This document shows, in pieces, positions 57,619 through 64,000 of a stretch of DNA of 64,000 bases. Numbering within the stretch: position 1 is the stretch's first letter; each line of letters opens with the position of its first letter. Origin of the DNA: Prochlorococcus marinus str. MIT 9301 (lineage in GTDB: Bacteria; Cyanobacteriota; Cyanobacteriia; PCC-6307; Cyanobiaceae); NCBI RefSeq assembly GCF_000015965.1, contig NC_009091.1, forward strand, positions 124,001-188,000, given 5' to 3'. Position numbers and translations under genes: made by a program. The notes beneath the pieces are model-generated. The model did not search any database and was not told where the DNA came from. It saw only the letters and a program-made list of their open reading frames with translations.

Positions 57619-59031
57619 ATGAAAAATGATTTAAACTTAACAGATTTTTTAAAAGATGTATTTTCCTCTTTCGATAAGAAAGTAGAAAATTCTGGATTAG
57701 TAAGTATTTGTGTTGAGATTCCTTGTATTGATTTATTTCAAGTTTATGAATTGTTAATAAATCAATATCCGTTTTCTTCATTTTGGGAGGAATCTGATGG
57801 CATTTCATATATAGCTTTCGAGAAGTGTAAATATGTTACTCTGGATGGCCCAAAAAGATTTGAGGTAGCAAAAGAGTTTAATTCTGAGAATTTTAAAAAT
57901 TTAATTAACTTAACTAATGAATCGCATAATTCTGCACTTTCAAAAATAATTTATTTATTTTCTTTCTCTGAAAATTTGAATAATAAGAATTTACCTTCAG
58001 ATATCCCTAGTTTGGAAGCAATTTTGCCAAAAATATTAATTACTAAAAGTGGCAAGAATTGCTGGTTAAGAATCAATGGTCATGTTGAAGGTAAATCATC
58101 ATTAAGAACATTAATTGAAGAAATATGGACAATTAGAAATCAAGTTATTAATTCTGGTTCAGAATTAATAAAATCATCTGGCCTAAAAACTAGTTTTGAT
58201 TCCCCTTTTATTGATGATTTCTCACGCTCCTTAGAAACTTCTAAAACAAACATGAAAAAAGTAGTAAATAAAGGAATTCAATTAGTAGAGAAAGATATCC
58301 TCGAAAAGATAGTTTTAGCGAATAGGATTAAAATAAAACTTAAAAATAAATTAGATTTAGTAGAAATTTTAAAAAGATTTAAAAAGAAGCAACCAAATAC
58401 ATGTAGATACGTTTGGAAAAGGAATAGTAAGGATATTTTGTTTGGAGCATCTCCAGAAAAATTATTTTCTTTCTCTAAACCTAATTTAACTTTAGAGGCT
58501 CTTGCTGGAACTATCTCTACTAATTCAAATTTTAAGAAACTTCTAAAAAGTACTAAAGACTTAAAGGAACATAATTATGTAATACAACATTTGATTAAAT
58601 CCTTAGAAGTTTCAAAAATAACAAACTTTAAAAAAAGTGATATCAAGGTAAATTCATTTGGAGATATTTCTCATTTGCAAACACTCATTTTCTCTAAAGT
58701 TGAAAATATTTGTCCTTTTGAATTGCTTAAAAACTTACATCCATCTCCAGCTGTTTGTGGATACCCAAAAAATGCAGCATTGGATTGGATAAACACTCTT
58801 GAGTCTTTTCCTAGAGGAAATTATGCTTCTCCAATGGGTTGGGTTGATTCATCAGGCAATGCTTCATTTCTTTTGGCAATAAGAGGCGCAAGATGTATTG
58901 AAGAAAATATTGAATTTACTGCAGGTTCAGGTATAGTTTCTGGCTCCGTTTTAGAGAAAGAAATAGATGAGATTAAATTAAAATTTGAATCTATAGTAAA
59001 ACAGATATTTTGCGCTAAAAACCCTAGATAA
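57619..59031 (+). CDS. menF: Isochorismate synthase
   Basis: 470 residues, chorismate-binding enzyme. C-terminal blocks [46 protein letters not shown] and the [11 protein letters not shown] region carry the Mg and substrate residues. It opens the phylloquinone pathway. The N-terminal ~190 residues are divergent. Its last 8 bases overlap convergent gshB. Confidence 0.9.
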   Translation: MKNDLNLTDFLKDVFSSFDKKVENSGLVSICVEIPCIDLFQVYELLINQYPFSSFWEESDGISYIAFEKCKYVTLDGPKRFEVAKEFNSENFKNLINLTNESHNSALSKIIYLFSFSENLNNKNLPSDIPSLEAILPKILITKSGKNCWLRINGHVEGKSSLRTLIEEIWTIRNQVINSGSELIKSSGLKTSFDSPFIDDFSRSLETSKTNMKKVVNKGIQLVEKDILEKIVLANRIKIKLKNKLDLVEILKRFKKKQPNTCRYVWKRNSKDILFGASPEKLFSFSKPNLTLEALAGTISTNSNFKKLLKSTKDLKEHNYVIQHLIKSLEVSKITNFKKSDIKVNSFGDISHLQTLIFSKVENICPFELLKNLHPSPAVCGYPKNAALDWINTLESFPRGNYASPMGWVDSSGNASFLLAIRGARCIEENIEFTAGSGIVSGSVLEKEIDEIKLKFESIVKQIFCAKNPR

Positions 59032-59947
59032 TTTCTACTAATTTTTCAATAACTTCCTCTGAAACATTTTTATTGGATAAATTTTCTATTTCTCTTAAAC
59101 CTGTTGGACTGGTTACATTAATCTCGCTAAGCATTCCATTTATTACATCAATACCTACAAAAAATAAACCCTCATCTTTGAAGTGTTGACATAATTCTGA
59201 GCAGATACTTTTTTCTTTTTCTGTTAATAATGTGGGTTCAGCCTTGCCTCCCATCGCTAAATTACTTCTAAAATCGCCTCCTTGAGGAATCCTATTTATT
59301 GATCCAATTGCTTCTCCGTTTACGATAATTATTCTTTTATCACCCTCTATGACTTCAGGAATAAATTTTTGCATCATAACGGGTAATTCTTCTTGAGAAG
59401 TGATTAATTCTATGATTGATTTAATTCCTGGAGAATTTTTATTTATCCTTATAACACCTTGACCACCTTTTCCTCCTAAAGGTTTTATAACTACTTCATT
59501 ATTTATATTTGCAAAATTAATAAGATCTTTTACCTTACTCGCAACTATTGTAGGTGCCATTAAGTGGCTGTATCTTAAAGCACCTAGCTTTTCATTCCAC
59601 GCTCTTAACGATGAGGGTTTGTTTATTACTTTTACTCCTTTTCTTTCAGCAACTTCTAAAAGATGGGTTGCATACAAATAAGCCTCATTTACAGGAGGAT
59701 CTTTTCTCATCCAAATACAATTAAATTCGGCGAGAGGGATGCACTCATTCTCTTTGAAAGAAATCCATGGATTAACTTCAACTTTTACGGAAGATGCCCA
59801 TACTTCATCACCTCTAGCTTCAAGGTCTTGAGGCGTACAACTCCAGATTTCAATATTTTTTTTGGATGATGCTTGCATTAATGCAGCAGATGAATCTTTT
59901 AAGGGATTTATATTTTTAATTGGATCTATTACGAATAGAAATTTCAT
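59024..59947 (-). CDS. gshB: Glutathione synthetase
   Basis: 307 residues, ATP-grasp. Motifs: [53 protein letters not shown] and the final [14 protein letters not shown]. It joins gamma-glutamylcysteine and glycine. It follows grxC by 5 bases, so glutathione synthesis and a glutaredoxin share a transcript. Confidence 0.95.
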   Translation of the reverse strand: MKFLFVIDPIKNINPLKDSSAALMQASSKKNIEIWSCTPQDLEARGDEVWASSVKVEVNPWISFKENECIPLAEFNCIWMRKDPPVNEAYLYATHLLEVAERKGVKVINKPSSLRAWNEKLGALRYSHLMAPTIVASKVKDLINFANINNEVVIKPLGGKGGQGVIRINKNSPGIKSIIELITSQEELPVMMQKFIPEVIEGDKRIIIVNGEAIGSINRIPQGGDFRSNLAMGGKAEPTLLTEKEKSICSELCQHFKDEGLFFVGIDVINGMLSEINVTSPTGLREIENLSNKNVSEEVIEKLVEII

Positions 59948-59952
59948 AAGAT

Positions 59953-60207
59953 CTAGTTTAATAATGCGTCTAATTTATTTTCATTTTCTAGTGTGTAGAG
60001 ATCGTCGCATCCTCCGATACCCTCGTTATCTATAAATATTTGTGGTAGTGTTCTTCTACCATCAGCTCTTTCAGTCATCAATGCTCTGGCATCTTCATCG
60101 CCATCAATCTTATATTCTGTAAAAATTATATTTTTTTTCTTGAGTAGAGATTTTGCTCGAATACAGAATGGGCAATATTGCCAAGTATAAATTTCAACTT
60201 TGGACAT
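59953..60207 (-). CDS. grxC: Glutaredoxin
   Basis: 84 residues, dithiol glutaredoxin of the Grx3/GrxC type with active site CPFC in [16 protein letters not shown], the cis-proline in [10 protein letters not shown] and the GGCDDLYTL glutathione site. Reduces disulfides using glutathione. Upstream of gshB in one operon; divergent from prfB. Confidence 0.94.
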   Translation of the reverse strand: MSKVEIYTWQYCPFCIRAKSLLKKKNIIFTEYKIDGDEDARALMTERADGRRTLPQIFIDNEGIGGCDDLYTLENENKLDALLN

Positions 60208-60283
60208 TTTTTTAAAATAATACTTAGTTTATACTATTAAACAAAAGTGCTTGTTAGATTATAAATAACGATTAAATTCTATT

Positions 60284-61406
60284 TTGATAGATATTACAGA
60301 TTTCAAAAAAGATCTTTCGGAACTAACAGAGCGCCTGGGTAATGCTCAGGATTGTCTTTGACGTTCCAAGATTAAAAGCCAAAAGGAGAGAGTTAGAGCA
60401 AATTTCTGCTCAGCCTGAATTTTGGGAGAATCAAGAAGAAGCAAAAAAACAAATGTTAATCCTTGATGATGTTAAGGCACAACTCGAATTGTTGGATAAA
60501 TGGAAAACTTTTATTTCTGATGCTAATGCCTCTCTTGAACTTTATTCTTTAGAACCAGAAGAGGAAATGATTTTGGAATCCAAGCAGGGCCTAAAGAAAT
60601 TAAGAGAGAATTTAGATAAATGGGAATTTGAAAGATTGTTATGTGGTGAATACGATAAGGAAGGAGCAGTAGTTTCTATTAACGCAGGTGCTGGTGGAAC
60701 AGATGCTCAGGATTGGGTAGAGATCTTATTGAGAATGTATTCAAGATGGGCTGATAATAATCAAATGAGTTTAATCATCAATGAATTATCTCAAGGAGAA
60801 GAAGCAGGTATCAAAAGTGTAACTTTTGAAATTGATGGAAAATATGCATATGGATATTTACAACATGAAAAAGGCACTCATAGATTAGTAAGAATTTCTC
60901 CTTTTAATGCCAATGGCAAAAGACAAACCAGCTTTGCTGGGGTAGAGGTTATGCCAAAATTAGATGATAATATTTCACTTGATATACCTGAAAAAGATTT
61001 AGAAATTACAACGAGTAGATCTGGTGGAGCTGGAGGACAAAATGTTAATAAAGTAGAAACAGCAGTGAGAATTGTTCATTTGCCTTCAGGGATTTCAGTA
61101 AGATGTACCCAAGAAAGATCTCAATTACAAAATAAAGAAAAAGCTATGTTACTCCTAAAGTCTAAACTATTAGTGATTGCTAAAGAACAACGAGCTGCTG
61201 AAGTCGCTGATATTAAAGGTGATATTGTTGAAGCTGCATGGGGCAATCAAATAAGAAATTATGTTTTCCATCCCTATCAAATGGTAAAAGATCTTAGGAC
61301 TATGCAGGAGACTAACGAGTTAGATAGTGTTTTAGATGGTGGACTTGAACCATTTATTCATGAATTATTGCGCATGAATATTTCTTCTAACGAATCTATT
61401 GAATAA
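60284..61406 (+). CDS. prfB: Peptide chain release factor 2 with programmed +1 frameshift
   Basis: The gene is read as 60284-60358 joined to 60360-61406. It begins at TTG ([20 protein letters not shown]), reaches CTT TGA C at 60356-60362, where ribosomes slip +1 past an in-frame UGA, and continues with [14 protein letters not shown]. The later SPF ([10 protein letters not shown]) and GGQ ([11 protein letters not shown]) motifs mark RF2, specific for UGA and UAA. The arrangement is the known autoregulation by UGA recognition. Only a short AGGA at 60348-60351 serves as the Shine-Dalgarno-like stimulator. Not a pseudogene. Confidence 0.95.
60356..60362 (+). promoter_or_regulatory. prfB programmed frameshift site
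   Basis: CTTTGAC, the canonical slippery CUU followed by UGA and C. An AGGA lies 4 bases before it. High RF2 terminates at UGA; low RF2 allows the +1 shift. Confidence 0.93.
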
Positions 61407-61409
61407 CTA

Positions 61410-61592
61410 ATGAAAAATAAAAACGAAATTTTAGAAAAAAAAGTTTCTCCTCCAAGCTTTATAAAGCTTGCTATGAGAAATATGGTAAGGAAAGGCTCAA
61501 AAAGTATTTCTCATTTTTCAATAACCTTTCTAGTTTTAATTGGGATATTAATACTTGTGGCCACAATAGGTAAACCCAATATTCCAGTTTAA
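61410..61592 (+). CDS. DUF3285 small membrane protein
   Basis: 60 residues with one hydrophobic segment (about 38-54) ahead of a short KPNIPV tail, and the block PSFIKLAMRNMVRKGSKSI characteristic of the cyanobacterial DUF3285 family. Function unknown. It starts 3 bases after prfB and 6 bases before ybeY, so is co-transcribed with translation/RNA-maturation genes. Confidence 0.82.
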   Translation: MKNKNEILEKKVSPPSFIKLAMRNMVRKGSKSISHFSITFLVLIGILILVATIGKPNIPV

Positions 61593-61598
61593 GAATGT

Positions 61599-62138
61599 AT
61601 GAAAGAAAAAATTATTTCTGAAATAAGTTTAGATTTGGTTTTTCAATGTAATGATTTCTCTCAATTTTCAAATAAGTTAAAAGATACTAATACTCATCTT
61701 ATTTTTGAATCTATTTTTTGGGAGAAAGTTTTTTTATCTTGGATAAATACAATATTAAAAAAAGAGGATTATGAATTACCAAATTATATTTTTGAAAAAA
61801 AATCTTTTTCATTAGGCTTGCAGATAATATCAAATCAAGAAATTGCTTCTTTGAATAAGAAATGGATGCAAAAAAATGGTCCAACTGATGTTCTATCTTT
61901 TCCAATTATTTCTGATGAATCTCTAAATAATTTAGATCATATAGAGTTGGGAGATATATTTATATCATTAGAGATGGCACTTGAGCAATCTTATGAATAT
62001 AAAAATTCAATCTATAGAGAGATGATCTGGTTGGCTAGTCATGGATTTTTACATCTTTTGGGATGGGAACATAATAATGAGCATGATTTAGAAAATATGT
62101 TAAATTTCCAGGAATATTTAATTAAAAAATTAGATTAA
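61599..62138 (+). CDS. ybeY: Endoribonuclease YbeY
   Basis: 179 residues. The zinc motif H3xH5xH appears as [18 protein letters not shown], and [17 protein letters not shown] is the conserved substrate block. YbeY processes 16S rRNA ends and takes part in ribosome quality control. Its lysine-rich N-terminal ~60 residues exceed the minimal E. coli form. Between the DUF3285 and dgkA genes. Confidence 0.93.
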
Positions 62139-62144
62139 AAATGT

Positions 62145-62555
62145 ATGGAAAAAAAAATAAACTCTTTTAAAGATAGAATAGGATCATATAAAACTTCTAG
62201 TAATGTATTTATAAGTTTTAAGTATGCTTTTAGTGGAATAAGTTACGTATTAAAAACTTCAAGAAATTTTAAAATTCAATTAGTTTTTGCAGTTTTAAGT
62301 TTAATAATTGGTTTTTTACTCAAAATTAGTCTAAGTAATTATGTTATTTTGATTACAACAATAATGTCTGTTTTAATATTAGAAATATTGAATACATCTA
62401 TTGAGTCAATCGTTGATTTAGTAGTTAAAAAAGAATTTAGTATTTTGGCTAAAATTTCAAAAGATACTTCTGCAGGAGCGGTATTATTAGCTTCCATTAA
62501 TTCTGTTATTATTGCTGTATATATCTTTGTTCCTAAAATAAAGTTGTTATTTTAA
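62145..62555 (+). CDS. dgkA: Diacylglycerol kinase
   Basis: 136 residues with three hydrophobic segments. The DgkA signature is visible as LEILNTSIESIVDLV, and the following ISKDTSAGAVLLASINS holds the KDxxAGAV motif. The enzyme phosphorylates membrane diacylglycerol or undecaprenol. 6 bases after ybeY, a pairing common across bacteria. Confidence 0.92.
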   Translation: MEKKINSFKDRIGSYKTSSNVFISFKYAFSGISYVLKTSRNFKIQLVFAVLSLIIGFLLKISLSNYVILITTIMSVLILEILNTSIESIVDLVVKKEFSILAKISKDTSAGAVLLASINSVIIAVYIFVPKIKLLF

Positions 62556-62567
62556 ATCCATATAAAT

Positions 62568-63164
62568 ATGTTTCTTGTTATTGATAATTACGATAGTTTT
62601 ACTTATAACCTCGTTCAATATTTAGGAGAACTTTCAGTTGAGCATGAAATAACTAAAGAATTAATAGTTAAAAGAAATGATGAAATTAATTTAGAAGAAA
62701 TTATCAAACTAAATCCTGGTGGAATTTTATTATCTCCAGGTCCAGGTAATCCAGATCAATCTGGAATTTGTCTGCCAATTCTAAAAAAATTATCAAAAAA
62801 TATTCCGACATTGGGTGTTTGTTTAGGTCATCAAGCTTTGGCCCAAGCTTTTGGAGGTAAGGTTATAGTTGGGAAAGAACTTATGCATGGTAAGACATCC
62901 AAAATATTTCATAATCAAAAAGGATTGTTTAAAGATATCGAGACACCATTTGTGGCTACTAGATACCATAGTCTTATAGTTGATTCAAGTTCTTTACCAT
63001 CATGTTTCGACATAACTGCGACTTTAGAAGACTCAACAATTATGGCTATATCTCATAAAGAATATAAACATTTACATGGAGTACAGTTCCATCCTGAAAG
63101 TGTGTTGACGCAATTTGGTCATAAATTAATTAGTAATTTTCTAAAAATGGCTGAACAAAAGTAA
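62568..63164 (+). CDS. trpG: Anthranilate / aminodeoxychorismate synthase glutamine amidotransferase
   Basis: 198 residues, class I glutamine amidotransferase. Nucleophile Cys in TLGVCLGHQALAQAFGG, with the His/Glu pair in GVQFHPESVLTQ. It supplies ammonia to TrpE (tryptophan) and/or PabB (folate); in many bacteria one protein serves both. trpB is elsewhere in the window (46284). Last gene of the prfB-to-trpG run. Confidence 0.9.
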   Translation: MFLVIDNYDSFTYNLVQYLGELSVEHEITKELIVKRNDEINLEEIIKLNPGGILLSPGPGNPDQSGICLPILKKLSKNIPTLGVCLGHQALAQAFGGKVIVGKELMHGKTSKIFHNQKGLFKDIETPFVATRYHSLIVDSSSLPSCFDITATLEDSTIMAISHKEYKHLHGVQFHPESVLTQFGHKLISNFLKMAEQK

Positions 63165-63184
63165 AATAAAAAAAAATTAATATT

Positions 63185-63910
63185 ATGATTTCTCAAATTA
63201 AAAACTTTTTATTTTTGATATTAGTTAGCTGTTTTTTACCTACCTCATTATTGGCAAGGAATTTAGGAATAAAAAGTTTGGGACATAGTAGTTTTTTAAT
63301 TACTAGTGCAGATAAATCTATTCTTATAAATCCCTTTAAAGCAATAGGTTGTACAAGTGATTTAAAGGAGCCAAAAGAAGTCAACGTAGATTTTATTTTG
63401 GCTAGTTCTAGGCTTCCAGATGAAGGATATAACCTTAATGATCAATTAATGTTCGTTGAGCCAGGAATCTATCAATTTGAGGATATTTTATTAAATGGAA
63501 TTTCTGTACCACATGACAGAGTAGATGGAAGAAGATTTGGGATGGCAACTGTTTGGAGTTGGGAGCAGAATGATCTTAAAATTGTTCATATGGGAGGAGC
63601 TGCTGGTGATATTGATATAAACAGTCAAATTATTTTGTCTAGTCCAGATATATTGTTTATTTCAATTGGAGGCGGAATAAAATCTTACAATGGTAAAGAA
63701 GCCTCAAAAATAGTTAAAATCTTAAAACCTAAAGTAGTTATTCCTGTTCACTTTCAACGCGGCAAAAAAATTAATAAAGAATGTGATTTCTCAAATGCTG
63801 ATTTATTTATTGAAAATATGAAAGATTTTAAAGTAAAATATGTTGGAAAAGATTTTCAAATAAAACCTAAAAGAATCGATCAAAATACAATTTATATTTT
63901 CAGCGATTAA
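63185..63910 (+). CDS. MBL-fold metal-dependent hydrolase, exported
   Basis: 241 residues. A signal-like N-terminus (FLFLILVSCFLPTSLLARN) is followed by a beta-lactamase-superfamily fold related to the UlaG/UPF0173 group: GHSSFLITSADKSILINPF, PHDRVDGRRFGM and IPVHFQRGKKIN. Several metal histidines usual for the group seem reduced, so activity is uncertain. Its stop overlaps the convergent hisC-like stop by 3 bases. Confidence 0.7.
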   Translation: MISQIKNFLFLILVSCFLPTSLLARNLGIKSLGHSSFLITSADKSILINPFKAIGCTSDLKEPKEVNVDFILASSRLPDEGYNLNDQLMFVEPGIYQFEDILLNGISVPHDRVDGRRFGMATVWSWEQNDLKIVHMGGAAGDIDINSQIILSSPDILFISIGGGIKSYNGKEASKIVKILKPKVVIPVHFQRGKKINKECDFSNADLFIENMKDFKVKYVGKDFQIKPKRIDQNTIYIFSD

Positions 63911-64000
63911 TTTTTTAAATCTAATATCTCGTAATTGTCCCAGAAAAAAATCATTTGCTCTTTAGTTCCAATACTAACCCTTATTGAATTACCGATATCT
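63907..64000 (-). CDS. Histidinol-phosphate aminotransferase-like, C-terminal fragment
   Basis: Only the last ~30 codons are in the window; the gene continues beyond position 64000. The translated end reads DIGNSIRVSIGTKEQM then FFWDNYEILDLKN, where IRVSIGT-x-E-x-M is the conserved C-terminal arginine block of HisC and other class I/II PLP aminotransferases. HisC is the likeliest reading; another family member cannot be excluded. Confidence 0.7.
   Translation of the reverse strand, partial: DIGNSIRVSIGTKEQMIFFWDNYEILDLKN

Noticed and set aside
60284..60361. prfB as a pseudogene with an early stop
   Set aside because: The stop lies in the canonical CTTTGAC frameshift context and both parts are conserved RF2 sequence.

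Overview
The window is a compact, AT-rich, gene-dense chromosome segment from a marine picocyanobacterium. It fits a high-light-adapted Prochlorococcus; the strain is not determinable by reading alone. Markers are the poly-cis carotenoid pathway enzymes (CrtB, PDS, Z-ISO, ZDS), nine subunits of the cyanobacterial NDH-1 complex (O, M, F, D, E, G, I, A, H), Ycf3, Ycf34, ChlM, the phylloquinone genes (menF/E/C/A plus a DHNA-CoA thioesterase), RpaA, RpaB, RbcR and a PedR-like regulator. Many genes overlap or abut, and TTG/GTG starts are common.

Layout. 1-8708 holds the end of hemD, crtQ, an A-type Fe-S carrier, a TPR protein, an LpxB-like glycosyltransferase, ndhO, a J-domain protein, cysK and a lone CbiO-type ATPase. 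tRNA-Asn(GUU) lies at 8758-8829. 8830-11057 looks like a small integrated element: the 3' end of the tRNA plus its terminator is duplicated at 10995-11057. Between the copies are iterated TTCGTC motifs near both ends, a hairpin-rich non-coding segment and a three-gene cassette of one membrane and two secreted proteins, with no recognisable recombinase. 11058-12090 is sparse: one hypothetical gene and paired AGAACA motifs. 12104-21054 carries rpaA, holB-tmk-copA, ycf3, radA and rpaB-plsX; PlsX has an unusual heptad-repeat N-terminal extension. 21108-23652 continues lipid synthesis (fabH, fabD, plsC).

23657-35233 covers tsaB, ycf34, the CCA enzyme, an RRM protein, crtB-crtP, ndhM, a DUF3172 gene, rbcR, the Z-ISO gene, ndhF and ndhD. 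35357-47528 has scpA, a sugar nucleotidyltransferase, metF, the PedR-like gene, an ndhA-I-G-E-nadK-CYTH cluster, gltA, a DUF3352-like gene, a rhodanese and trpB. 47577-64000 has a SUI1 factor, cysC, purE, chlM, a LuxR-type response regulator, a cysteine desulfurase, rsmH, ndhH, the phylloquinone cluster, gshB-grxC, prfB with its programmed frameshift, ybeY, dgkA, trpG/pabA, a metallo-hydrolase and the 3' end of a hisC-like gene.

The main object of interest is the tRNA-Asn element. Its architecture resembles the tRNA-targeted elements known from Prochlorococcus (tycheposons), but it is only about 2.2 kb and its cargo is unrecognised. Secondary points are the PlsX extension, the rbcR/Z-ISO palindromes, the scpA start and the prfB frameshift. 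All calls come from reading sequence and translations; no database search was run.
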